From contig NZ_CP031168.1 of NCBI RefSeq assembly GCF_022354825.1, forward strand, positions 62,001-126,000: a DNA stretch of 64,000 bases, read 5' to 3'. Position 1 is the stretch's first letter. The number at the start of each line of letters is the position of its first letter. Position numbers and translations under genes: made by a program. Origin of the DNA: Paenibacillus sp. H1-7. Its GTDB lineage: Bacteria > Bacillota > Bacilli > Paenibacillales > NBRC-103111. Below, one piece after another: positions 50,405 through 58,582 of this stretch. The notes beneath the pieces were generated by a model. That model saw nothing but the letters and a program-made list of their open reading frames with translations, made no database searches and was not told the origin of the DNA.

Positions 50405-50995
50405 TTAACGGATCGCCTTGCTAAGCTTCTTCTTGGCATAAAACTCGGCCGCTTTATGGCGGTTTCCGCAAAGCTCCATGCTGCACCAGCGTCTTTTGCC
50501 GCTCTTGGACGTGTCGATAAAGCGGAGGATGCATTCCTCATGCTCGCATTTGCGGATGCGGTCGATGGAGCCGAGCTCCAATGTATCGGTGAACGAGCGG
50601 AGGATGCGATACAGAACGTCGTCCACAACAGTTTTGCCTTCGTAAGCCAGCGCAGCGCCTGTCTCCGTTCGGGTAAGCTTGACTCTGACCGATAGCGCAT
50701 CGGTTCTTCGGGCTATCGAATCAAATAGCCGATCGGACAATGGCCCATGCTGCCCGAGCTCGTACAGGGCCTCCTCGAATAAATTGCGAAGCGAAACTAG
50801 CTCTGTGCTGAGCTGGCTCCATGTTTCTTCGGAAAGGGGGGCATCTCCGGCCGGCACCAGCCCGTTCGCCTCGAGCCAAGGAAGCGCAGTGGCGGGGTGC
50901 GATAACAAATCGGCAGGAAGTTTGTTATGCATGCAGACGGTATTCAGCAGATTGATCCAGAGTGTGCCTCCTAATACGAAAATGGCCGGTTCCAT
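50405..50995 (-). CDS. ABATE / CGNR zinc-finger protein
   Basis: 196 residues: N-terminal ABATE domain (LWINLLNTV start), and C-terminal CGNR zinc finger (KCEHEECILRFIDTSKSGKRRWCSMELCGNRHKAAEFYAKKK) with the Cys and CGNR residues intact. These proteins are presumed stress-linked transcriptional regulators. It is monocistronic. Confidence 0.87.
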   Translation of the reverse strand: MEPAIFVLGGTLWINLLNTVCMHNKLPADLLSHPATALPWLEANGLVPAGDAPLSEETWSQLSTELVSLRNLFEEALYELGQHGPLSDRLFDSIARRTDALSVRVKLTRTETGAALAYEGKTVVDDVLYRILRSFTDTLELGSIDRIRKCEHEECILRFIDTSKSGKRRWCSMELCGNRHKAAEFYAKKKLSKAIR

Positions 50996-51053
50996 TGCTA
51001 CATCATCCTTCCGTTACATATCAGATTCAGACTATCAGGACACTAGCTGCTCC

Positions 51054-51791
51054 TCATAGCACATGAATTTCCTTAGTCTGAAGAATGGTCAAGTCCATTG
51101 TACCATCTGCGCTGGCTTTTAAGCGATCCAAAAGATTCGGTGTTTGCGTGTAGATAGGAGGATGATGGATCATTCCGTAGTGGATAGGGATTAACGTTCG
51201 TGCCCCCAGAACAACAGCGGCGGACACGGCTTGCTCAGGAGTCAGGCAGATCGGCTGTCCGCTCGGCTTCCGTCCGGGAAGCTCGAGTACGGCCCCGTTC
51301 ACCGGCAAGCAGGCGGCATCGAACGGACCATACGTGCTTGCGATGCTCCACCAGTATCCGTGCCAGAGCGTATCCCCGCAGTGGATAAGCTGGGTATCCT
51401 CGCTTCGAACGATCCAGGCGACTTGCGGATCTCCCATCCCGTCGACGGAAGGGACTGCTGTAATCGTGAAGGAACCGATGCAGAACGATTGTCCGACGGC
51501 TGCGCCCATAACATGGGTCAGCCTGCTATGGCCGGCTAGCTCAACCGATGCCTCAGGCAGGTACACAGGAACCGCTTCGCCATAAAAAGAAGCGATAGCC
51601 TCGGGATCAAAATGATCTCCGTGATGGTGCGTAATCAGAACGGCATCGACTGGCCCGAACTCGTTCAAAGGGTACAGCGGCTCCTGCGGCTGACCGAATT
51701 TGGAAGGGAAATGGAATAACGGGTCGATAGCCAAACTGGTTGTTTCCGTCTGTACGCGAATGCCTGCCCACGGCAGCTTCTGAATGATCAT
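51054..51791 (-). CDS. MBL-fold metal-dependent hydrolase (UlaG-like)
   Basis: A 245-residue metallo-beta-lactamase fold: zinc motif THHHGDHFD (about 54-62), LIHCGDTLWHG, and TLIPIHYGMIHH. The pattern fits the UPF0173/UlaG type acting on small phosphate or lactone substrates; the substrate is unknown. ATG 51791 has AAAGGAGTG upstream; a GTG at 51800 lies inside that site. Confidence 0.87.
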   Translation of the reverse strand: MIIQKLPWAGIRVQTETTSLAIDPLFHFPSKFGQPQEPLYPLNEFGPVDAVLITHHHGDHFDPEAIASFYGEAVPVYLPEASVELAGHSRLTHVMGAAVGQSFCIGSFTITAVPSVDGMGDPQVAWIVRSEDTQLIHCGDTLWHGYWWSIASTYGPFDAACLPVNGAVLELPGRKPSGQPICLTPEQAVSAAVVLGARTLIPIHYGMIHHPPIYTQTPNLLDRLKASADGTMDLTILQTKEIHVL

Positions 51792-51843
51792 GCGAATCAC
51801 TCCTTTTTTTGTATAACCTGTATAATTGATCTTTGAGGGTTAT

Positions 51844-51862
51844 ATTGGTATTATATACCAAT
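51844..51862. promoter_or_regulatory. Palindrome upstream of the MBL hydrolase gene
   Basis: ATTGGTAT-TAT-ATACCAAT is a perfect 8-3-8 palindrome nested in longer GGTTATAT..ATATAACC arms (51834-51872). It overlaps the likely divergent promoter region between the MBL and alpha/beta-hydrolase genes. It looks like a regulator operator; no regulator gene is adjacent. Confidence 0.6.
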
Positions 51863-51996
51863 AAATATAACCTGTAAAATATTATTTTATTGGTTGTGTA
51901 AAAGGTGTGTTTTGTCGGGGTACCCGGGTTGAAGGCTGAATCCATTAGGGCATACTGCTAATGATAGTGCGGAATGCTCTTGGAGGGTCGGAAGCT

Positions 51997-52935
51997 ATGA
52001 ATGTACTTACATCTCGCTGGATTCGCGGCATACTCAGCCTGATCGTCGTCCTGCTGCTTGCGGACGTTATCGCCAGCTTTTATTTTTATCATGTTGCGAT
52101 CAAGCGGTCGCCGAAAGATTTCCTCGCGGATGATCCTGATCTGGAACAACTGGCGGACAGCAACCGGTCGAACTGGATGAACAGCCAACCGTTGCGCCAA
52201 TTATCGATCCAATCGCACGACGGGTTGACGCTGTCCGGCTACTATATCGAAGCGGCAGCCCCTACGAACAAAACGGCTATTATCGCCCACGGATACTCGG
52301 GTAAAGCAGCCGACATGGATGCCTTCGCGAAGTTTTACCATGACGGCTTAGGCTTCAACGTCCTGCTGCCGGATGCCAGAGGGCATGGAAAAAGCGAGGG
52401 GGACTATATCGGCTTCGGGTGGCCCGAGCGCAAAGATTATTTGCAGTGGATTCAGCGGATGATCGAGATCGTGGGGCCGGACGCTGCCATAGCGCTTCAT
52501 GGAGTGTCCATGGGAGGCGCTACCGTATCGATGACGAGCGGAGAGATGCTGCCGGGCAATGTCAAAGCCATCGTCTCCGACTGCGCGTATACGTCGGCTA
52601 AAGACGAGCTGTCTTACCAGCTCATGCGGCTGTACCATTTGCCGGACTTTCCGATTCTGCCTTCGACCAGTTTGCTGACCAAGGTTCGGGCGGGCTATTT
52701 TTTCGGGGAAGCCTCGGCAATAGAGCAGGTACGCCGGACCGCGATGCCCATGCTGTTCATTCACGGAAAGGCTGATGCGTTCGTGCCGTTCGATATGGTG
52801 TATCGGTTGTACGAAGCGGCCGCGGGAGATAAAGAGCTGTACGTTGTACCCGGCGCCGGCCACGGGATGTCCCGCCGTGTCGATCCGGTAGGCTATGAAT
52901 CGGCGGTAGCTGCATTTTTGGCGAAGCATATGTAA
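51997..52935 (+). CDS. Membrane-anchored alpha/beta hydrolase
   Basis: 312 residues: an N-terminal anchor helix (about 9-29), then an alpha/beta hydrolase domain with AIIAHGYSGKAADM, nucleophile elbow GVSMGGATV (Ser), HGKADAFVP (Asp) and GAGHGM (His). It resembles B. subtilis YqkD-type serine hydrolases. The catalytic domain should face outside. ATG 51997 follows GGAGGG. The physiological substrate is unknown. Confidence 0.87.
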   Translation: MNVLTSRWIRGILSLIVVLLLADVIASFYFYHVAIKRSPKDFLADDPDLEQLADSNRSNWMNSQPLRQLSIQSHDGLTLSGYYIEAAAPTNKTAIIAHGYSGKAADMDAFAKFYHDGLGFNVLLPDARGHGKSEGDYIGFGWPERKDYLQWIQRMIEIVGPDAAIALHGVSMGGATVSMTSGEMLPGNVKAIVSDCAYTSAKDELSYQLMRLYHLPDFPILPSTSLLTKVRAGYFFGEASAIEQVRRTAMPMLFIHGKADAFVPFDMVYRLYEAAAGDKELYVVPGAGHGMSRRVDPVGYESAVAAFLAKHM

Positions 52936-52942
52936 GCGGGAG

Positions 52943-52983
52943 AGCACCTCTTCAGCCTGGATATCAGGGGGGAGGTGCTTTTG
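52943..52983 (+). terminator. Rho-independent terminator
   Basis: AGCACCTC (52943-52950) / GAGGTGCT (52972-52979), then T run. Confidence 0.8.
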
Positions 52984-53132
52984 TCATTTGCCGAGGGTTG
53001 TTTGTTTCCGGCAGAGGAGAAGGACTATAATATACGCGAGGATGATTTTTCCGTATAAACACATGCTGTCATTTCAAATAAAAGAAATAAAGCGCGCTAG
53101 GGTTAAACACAAGGGGGAGGAGTGACCGGCGC

Positions 53133-54152
53133 ATGATACAAATTTATAACGATCCTAAGGGAGAAGCCTACCGCAGGCTCATCGACTATGCGATAGAGCA
53201 TTCCTCGATGTTCGTACTGGCGACACGGGAGCAGATGTACATGAATGAAAATTGCCATCGCGTGCTCCGGCTTTTGGAGCCTTATCTGATCAAGCAGGAA
53301 AGCTGCGACAGCTTGCGGGGGAAGCATAGCATCGCTTACTCCAACGGAGGGACCGTCTACTTTTACGCTTGTCATAGCGAAGCGGCGCAAGTGCTCCGTA
53401 GCGAGGCCGAGCGATTGCTGGCATGGAGCCATCCGCACCTGCCTGAGGATTTAGGCTTCCTGGACGCCGATGGTAACGATTGGCTCACTACGGTAGCGCA
53501 CGAGGATATGGCGGGTATTCATCTCGAAGAGGATGAGGCGAATGCGCTCTCGCGTCAAATCGACGGCTTGTTTTTGCGGGGAGAGTTTAACGCAGGGCTG
53601 GACGATTTGCTCGATGATGCCCTAAGGCATAGGGCGGAGCGTCTTCATATTACGGGCTTTGATCTGTACGAGCTGCCTGATAAGGTAAGCCGGATCCACA
53701 CGCTCAAAACATTGTACATATTCGAGCACCATATCCGGAGCCTTCCGGAAAACATGTTCCAGGAGCTCAGGCAGCTGGAGGAGCTGACGGTTTATACGGC
53801 CGACTTGCTGCCTTTTCCGAAGGAGATCGGCAGCCTGACTCGCCTGAAGCGGTTGACGGTAGGCTGCGGCAGCTATTACCGGTTGGACGAAGGCCAGTCC
53901 ATTATTCGTAAGGAGGACGTCTCGTTCGATAGGCTGCCGGCGGAAATCGGGCGGTTGACGGAGCTGGAGCATCTGTTCATCAACTACACAAGCCTGAGGA
54001 GGCTGCCTTCGGAAGCGGCGAACCTGCGCAATCTCGTCTATGCCGACTTAAGCAACAATTTATTCGATGCGGAGCCCGTAGAGCTCTTAAAGCTGCCGAA
54101 GCTGCAGCATGTCGCGATGTATAACAATCCGGTCAGCGGCAGCCAACCATGA
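53133..54152 (+). CDS. Leucine-rich repeat protein
   Basis: 339 residues, no signal peptide. The N-terminal 150 residues are of unknown fold; residues about 165-335 contain leucine-rich repeats (ELPDKVSRIHTLKTLYIFEHH, SLPENMFQELRQLEELTVYTA, FPKEIGSLTRLKRLTVGCG, LPAEIGRLTELEHLFINYTSLRRLP) of the LxxLPxxIxxL type. These are protein-interaction scaffolds. The function is not known. GGGGAGGAG precedes the start. It is 39 bp before the AraC gene. Confidence 0.82.
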   Translation: MIQIYNDPKGEAYRRLIDYAIEHSSMFVLATREQMYMNENCHRVLRLLEPYLIKQESCDSLRGKHSIAYSNGGTVYFYACHSEAAQVLRSEAERLLAWSHPHLPEDLGFLDADGNDWLTTVAHEDMAGIHLEEDEANALSRQIDGLFLRGEFNAGLDDLLDDALRHRAERLHITGFDLYELPDKVSRIHTLKTLYIFEHHIRSLPENMFQELRQLEELTVYTADLLPFPKEIGSLTRLKRLTVGCGSYYRLDEGQSIIRKEDVSFDRLPAEIGRLTELEHLFINYTSLRRLPSEAANLRNLVYADLSNNLFDAEPVELLKLPKLQHVAMYNNPVSGSQP

Positions 54153-54191
54153 TCTTCCGTGTTGTATCGTAATAGAGATGGAGGTGCATCG

Positions 54192-54992
54192 ATGACAGCT
54201 ATTGCCTTTTACCGGGAGCGTTCCCTTCCTTTTCTTGAGCTCAAACTATGTACCGATAAGAGCGCCTCGTACAAGAAGCATTTTCACGAAGAATATTCGC
54301 TCGGCGTTATTGAAGAAGGCTCCAGTACCGTCTGGTGCGACGGTCGCCATCTGGATGTGGAGGCGGGCCGGCTGATCTGGATTCCGCCGTATTTGCCTCA
54401 CGCGTGCAATCCTCAGGAATCGTCCGATTGGCGGTACAAGATGGTCTTTTTTCACTCTGACTGGGTACACGGCGTGATCCGTGATGCTATGCCGGCTCGT
54501 CAGCCGTTCCTCCCGGACCATAGTACGAACGGACTCGGCCTAGGTCTGCTGAACCGTCTTGCCGCATGCATGACGAGAAATCTGTCGCCGCTCGAAACCG
54601 AATCCTCTGCCATAGCGTTACTCAAGGCTATCTTCCCATCCGCTGCCGTTGAAGGGAAACGCTCCGATGCATCAGTGCTGAAGCCTCATATGATCCGTGT
54701 GAAGGACTATCTGCATGAGCATTATTTGGAGCCCATAACATTGGAAGAGCTGGAGCGGGTGTCGGGCGTCAGCAAATACCACCTCATTCATTCCTTTAAG
54801 AAAGAGCATAATATCCCTCCTCACGCTTACCAAAACATGCTTCGTATCAACTACGCCAAAAAGCAGTTGAGTCCAGAGCGATCCATCTCTGACGTTGCCT
54901 TGGAGGCGGGGTTTTACGATCAAAGCCATTTTACGCGGCTGTTCAAGCATTTTGCCGGTGTCACCCCCCAACATTACAGAAGCTCCTTGTAA
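54192..54992 (+). CDS. AraC-family regulator (YdeC-like)
   Basis: 266 residues: N-terminal cupin sensor (HFHEEYSLGVIEEGSSTVWCDGR, LIWIPPYLPHACNP), C-terminal double HTH (ITLEELERVSGVSKYHLIHSFKKEHNIPPHAYQNMLRINYAKK and SISDVALEAGFYDQSHFTRLFKHFAGVTPQHY). With the downstream EamA transporter it copies the B. subtilis ydeC-ydeD arrangement, and probably activates that transporter in response to a small molecule. ATG 54192 follows GGAGGTG. Confidence 0.86.
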   Translation: MTAIAFYRERSLPFLELKLCTDKSASYKKHFHEEYSLGVIEEGSSTVWCDGRHLDVEAGRLIWIPPYLPHACNPQESSDWRYKMVFFHSDWVHGVIRDAMPARQPFLPDHSTNGLGLGLLNRLAACMTRNLSPLETESSAIALLKAIFPSAAVEGKRSDASVLKPHMIRVKDYLHEHYLEPITLEELERVSGVSKYHLIHSFKKEHNIPPHAYQNMLRINYAKKQLSPERSISDVALEAGFYDQSHFTRLFKHFAGVTPQHYRSSL

Positions 54993-55072
54993 CGCCTAGT
55001 ACCGCAATTTTATACAATACGTCCTCTCGCTCCGTCCGTACAATGGTGATATCGACGGAGGAGGGGACAGAT

Positions 55073-55960
55073 GTGAAATATGGACATATAGGCATGCTGA
55101 TTGTTCTCTTGCTGTGGGGAAGCTCATTCGTCAGCATAAAGATCGCGGTCGGCTTTATTCCGCCCATTACGATGGCGCTGATCCGGTTTGCCGTCGCTTC
55201 GGCGTTGCTATGGCTATGGCTGAAAAAGAAGGAGCCTTCGTCCCGGCTGGATAAACAGGATGTGCTCCGCATGATGGCGGCCGGATGTTTGGGGGTGACG
55301 CTGTATTTTTACTTTGAAAACTCGGGAGTTCAACTATCAACCGCCTCGAATGCGGCGTTAATTGCCTCGGTCATTCCCATCCTGGCTACGCTGCTGGATC
55401 AGCTGATTTACAAGACGAGGCTTACGGGACTTCAATGGTCAGGGATGGCGGTAGCGTTCGCCGGCACTTATTTGGCGATTACAGCCAATGGACAAGTACA
55501 GTTCGCTTCGGCCCATTTTAAGGGCAACATGCTGATCGTATGCGCCATGGTAACCTGGTCGCTGTATACGCTGTGCAATAAGTCGTTCCGGAGCCAGTAT
55601 TCCGGGCTGTTCATGACCACTTACCAGAACCTGTTCGGCACTCTGCTGCTTTTGCCGTTATCGTTAACCGAATATAGGCAGTGGGGGCCGATTCCTGCAG
55701 CGGTGCTGCTGCATGTATTGTTTTTGGCCGTCTTTTGCTCCGCCTGCTGTTACTTACTATACATTTACGCTTTGCGGCAGCTGGATGTCACGGTAACGAC
55801 AATGTACTTAAATCTTGTGCCGATTGTCGGCGTAGTGGGAGGCCACCTCTTCTTGCAGGAGTCGGTTTTGCCTCTGCAGCTGGTCGGAGGAGCGGTCGTT
55901 ATTACCGGTATCGTTATGGTCAATGTGAAGCCGAGACGGATAAAGCTGCAAAAGAACTAA
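55073..55960 (+). CDS. EamA-family (DMT) exporter, YdeD-like
   Basis: 295 residues with ten membrane helices and two EamA repeats: LWGSSFVSIKIAVGFIPPITMALIRFAVA (repeat 1 start) and VTWSLYTLCNKSFR (repeat 2 start). It probably exports amino acids or metabolites. GTG 55073 follows GGAGGAGGGG; an upstream in-frame ATG at 55043 precedes that site and is rejected. It lies 80 bp after the AraC gene. Confidence 0.87.
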   Translation: MKYGHIGMLIVLLLWGSSFVSIKIAVGFIPPITMALIRFAVASALLWLWLKKKEPSSRLDKQDVLRMMAAGCLGVTLYFYFENSGVQLSTASNAALIASVIPILATLLDQLIYKTRLTGLQWSGMAVAFAGTYLAITANGQVQFASAHFKGNMLIVCAMVTWSLYTLCNKSFRSQYSGLFMTTYQNLFGTLLLLPLSLTEYRQWGPIPAAVLLHVLFLAVFCSACCYLLYIYALRQLDVTVTTMYLNLVPIVGVVGGHLFLQESVLPLQLVGGAVVITGIVMVNVKPRRIKLQKN

Positions 55961-56043
55961 GAGCGCAGCCGCTGCGCAGTCTGTGAAATGCCGATTGTTC
56001 CCCGTGGAACTTTTGCATGCCCGGTTTGACCTGTGTTGGGCGG

Positions 56044-56133
56044 AGAGGGAGCATACTTGTATCCCTATAGGGCAAAATGCCTCGGATACTTACAGCACCC
56101 GCCTTGTTTCTCGTAGGCGTGCTCCCTCTTTTC
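56044..56133 (+). terminator. Branched hairpin with T run (possible structured terminator)
   Basis: Outer stem AGAGGGAGC (56044-56052) / GCTCCCTCT (56121-56129), followed by TTTTCG. Inside, GTATCC/GGATAC (56059-56064 / 56084-56089) and CGCCT/AGGCG (56100-56104 / 56115-56119) form two arms, giving a three-way junction. The rest of 55961-56403 shows no gene; the last 120 bp are AT-rich and carry the adenosine deaminase leader. Confidence 0.5.
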
Positions 56134-56403
56134 GCTTTGCTTTCAATCAAACATCCCGCTATCAAACAGTAGTCATTCTTGGGATAGTTGAATGAATCAC
56201 ACTACTCTACTCGTCTTGAGTAGCGCCCGTTGTGTATGGTTATCCATGCAAAGCAGCTAGCTTGCCTCACTCCTTCAGTAAAAATACACATATCTTGTAA
56301 CCAAAAGAATACATGTTATATATATTGACATAATAATAACATTGATATAAAGTATATAAAAATTACAGCGAGTGAAGTTTTTGATAACTGAAGGGAGTGG
56401 TCG

Positions 56404-57453
56404 ATGATGATAAACAACAACGAGAGCAAGCTTCTAGTAAGGCGGCTGCCCAAGGTGGATCTTCATGTGCATTTGGACGGGTGTGTAGAGGCGCAGACCG
56501 TGCTCGATTTAGCGAAAGAGCAGGGGGTAGAGCTTCCGGCTTATGAGAGGGAAGGGCTGCTCCCTCATCTTCAAGTTACCGATGATTGCGGCAGCTTGAA
56601 GGAGTATTTGAGCAAGTTCGACTTTGTTCTTCCGTTCCTGCAGACGGCAAAGGCGTTGGAGCGTGTAGCCTATGAGGCGGTACGGCAGGCCGCAGAGCAT
56701 CACTGTCTTTATATCGAGGTCCGGTTCGCGCCTCAGCTTCACAGGAGGCGGGGGTTGACGGTAGACGAGACGATTCGGCACGTTATTGCTGGGTTGCATC
56801 GGGGGGAGCGGGAATTCGGTGTGAAAGCACGGGGTATTGCAATTTGCATGAGACACCATTCCGTCGCGGACAACTTGGAGGTTGTTGAAGGGGCAGCCCG
56901 CTTTAAGGGGAAAGGGCTGGCGGCCGTTGATTTGGCGGGGGATGAAGCGTCCTTTCCGCCGGGGCTGTTCCGGGAGGTGTTCGCCGCCTCGCGAGAGCGG
57001 GGACTTCCGGTAACGATCCATGCGGGGGAAGCGGCTGGAGCGGACAATGTGTATGAAGCGGTCGTAAACCTCGGCGCCGTAAGGATCGGGCACGGTGTCC
57101 GCATGAAGGAAAACGAGGCCGTTCTCGAGATGATAAGAGAACGCCGCATCCCGCTGGAGATGTGCCCGGTCAGCAATATTCAGACCAAAGCGGTGTCGTG
57201 CTGGGATGCTTATCCGATCCGGGAATACTTCGACCATGGAATTGTCGTTACCGTCAATACGGATAATCCCGGTGTATCCGGCACGACGATCACAAAGGAA
57301 TATGAAGTATTGGCGGATACATTCGGATTTACACCTGCGGAAATCGCGGTCCTGATCATGAACGGCGTGGGAGCCGCCTTCCTGGAGGAGGACGAGAAGC
57401 GCGTGCTCAGGCAGGAGTTCGGCATGCGGATGAAGGAGCTGGGAGTTCTTTAG
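56404..57453 (+). CDS. add: Adenosine deaminase
   Basis: A 349-residue amidohydrolase-fold adenosine deaminase. Metal/catalytic residues: HVHLDG near the N-terminus (HxH), VTIHAGEAAGADN (His, Glu), RIGHGVRM and VTVNTDNPGVSGT (Asp). It converts adenosine or 2'-deoxyadenosine to inosine in purine salvage. No purine riboswitch is seen upstream. The ATG at 56404 follows GGGAGTGG. It is monocistronic. Confidence 0.93.
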   Translation: MMINNNESKLLVRRLPKVDLHVHLDGCVEAQTVLDLAKEQGVELPAYEREGLLPHLQVTDDCGSLKEYLSKFDFVLPFLQTAKALERVAYEAVRQAAEHHCLYIEVRFAPQLHRRRGLTVDETIRHVIAGLHRGEREFGVKARGIAICMRHHSVADNLEVVEGAARFKGKGLAAVDLAGDEASFPPGLFREVFAASRERGLPVTIHAGEAAGADNVYEAVVNLGAVRIGHGVRMKENEAVLEMIRERRIPLEMCPVSNIQTKAVSCWDAYPIREYFDHGIVVTVNTDNPGVSGTTITKEYEVLADTFGFTPAEIAVLIMNGVGAAFLEEDEKRVLRQEFGMRMKELGVL

Positions 57454-57534
57454 ATCCAAAATCAGAAGAGCCGCCTGCTTTGCGGCTCCTCGGGCTGTTG
57501 TCAAGCCTGTTTTTTTGAGTTAACCATGAATGTA

Positions 57535-57649
57535 GGTGGGAATATCTCTTGGAGGAGAGTGAGCGTCCGCCTTTGAAATCCGTGAAGAGACCGATAAATC
57601 TAATCAAATTTTACGGATTTCAACAGCGGCCGGAGAGAGATATCCCACC
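57535..57649. repeat. Long imperfect hairpin, 115 bp
   Basis: GGTGGGAATATCTCT (57535-57549) pairs with AGAGATATCCCACC (57636-57649) with one bulged A; an inner TGAAATCCGT (57574-57583) pairs perfectly with ACGGATTTCA (57613-57622). Between arms are a bulge and a 29-base loop. It is a candidate miniature mobile element or structured RNA between adenosine deaminase and tatA. Confidence 0.55.
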
Positions 57650-57693
57650 GGAGTATAATGGTGAATTGTTATATTTACGGGTTTCCCGACAAT

Positions 57694-57720
57694 CAAAAAG
57701 CCGCCAAACCGGCGGCTCTT
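57694..57720 (-). terminator. Rho-independent terminator of the tatA operon
   Basis: AGCCGCC (57699-57705) / GGCGGCT (57711-57717); on the minus strand it runs into TTTTT. Confidence 0.82.
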
Positions 57721-57730
57721 CTTATTCCCC

Positions 57731-57955
57731 TTAGGCAGGACTTTTCTCCGTAACGTCCTTGCGCTCTTTGACGATGTCTTTGGAATCCTCGCCGTCATCC
57801 TTGTTCTCCGAAACAAGCTCGCGTGCGGACGATTTGAACTCGTGCAGCGTACGGCCAACCGCGCGTCCGAGCTCCGGAAGCTTTGATGGTCCGAACAGGA
57901 TCAGGACAACGATCAAAATCAACATGAGACCGGGAAAACCGATATTTTGCAGCAT
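57731..57955 (-). CDS. tatA: Twin-arginine translocase subunit TatA
   Basis: 74 residues: one membrane helix followed by the [21 protein letters not shown] amphipathic hinge and a charged C-terminal tail ([16 protein letters not shown]). It builds the Tat export channel with TatC. ATG 57955 follows AAGGAG at about 10 nt. It is the last gene in the operon with the amine oxidase and RidA genes. Confidence 0.92.
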   Translation of the reverse strand: MLQNIGFPGLMLILIVVLILFGPSKLPELGRAVGRTLHEFKSSARELVSENKDDGEDSKDIVKERKDVTEKSPA

Positions 57956-58005
57956 GCGCAATCATCTCCTTCATGATAGTGAGAGAGGGCTAAGCGCTCC
58001 TCATC

Positions 58006-58560
58006 TTAGTTCTGGTCATGCTTCTTGGGATATACGGCTACGGCTTCGATCTCGATCAGCCAGTCGGTGTTGACCAATCCGGCGACGCCGACAGTGGACC
58101 GCGCTACCTTCACCGGGTTCGCTTCATTATTGAAATATTCCGCATAAGCGGCGTTCCAGCCGGCAAAGTCGAATTTGTTCTCCTTGGCCGGATCGGCCAC
58201 GAGGTAGGCGCGCAAGTAGATGACGTCCTTCATCGTCAAGCCTTTTTCCTTCAACTGGCTCTCGATGTTTTTCAGAACACCTTGCGCCTGGGTTTTTGTA
58301 TCGCCGTAACGGTCGTAGACGGTGGCTCCATCTTTATTCAATACCGGCGGCACCGTTCCGCTCGTGTATAGATAGGCCGCTCCGCCCGGAACGGAGACTC
58401 CGCTTGAAATTGAGGAAGAAGGGCTTCCGTAAAATTCCGCTTCATTTACCGGCTCGGCAGAATACTTGTTAGGCGTTTCCGTATCGTCGGCATAGGCGTT
58501 GATTCCTACTACAGTGGATAATAAGCCGATGGCCAGGATGGATTTGATCTTTTTATTCAT
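58006..58560 (-). CDS. Secreted RidA/YjgF-family imine deaminase
   Basis: About 184 residues: N-terminal Sec signal peptide (hydrophobic 7-22, cleavage near AYA), then a RidA domain (YLYTSGTVPP, TKTQAQGVLKNIESQLKEKGLTMKDVIYLRAYLV, ARSTVGVAGL, IEIEAVAVYP). The substrate-binding Arg of RidA is present in the ARSTVGVAGL segment (about 154). RidA hydrolyses 2-imino acids or enamines formed by amino-acid oxidation. Cotranscription with an amine oxidase and its export outside the cell suggest it clears the oxidase product. ATG 58560 is chosen over a GTG two codons upstream. Confidence 0.86.
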   Translation of the reverse strand: MNKKIKSILAIGLLSTVVGINAYADDTETPNKYSAEPVNEAEFYGSPSSSISSGVSVPGGAAYLYTSGTVPPVLNKDGATVYDRYGDTKTQAQGVLKNIESQLKEKGLTMKDVIYLRAYLVADPAKENKFDFAGWNAAYAEYFNNEANPVKVARSTVGVAGLVNTDWLIEIEAVAVYPKKHDQN

Positions 58561-58582
58561 GGTCACTCAACCGTCCCTTCAT

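Noticed and set aside
55961..56403. Purine riboswitch upstream of adenosine deaminase
   Set aside because: The conserved purine-riboswitch core and its three helices are not present; the leader is simply AT-rich.
56509..57504. Long minus-strand open frame opposite adenosine deaminase
   Set aside because: The plus strand encodes the complete adenosine deaminase with all catalytic motifs; the antisense frame is a shadow.
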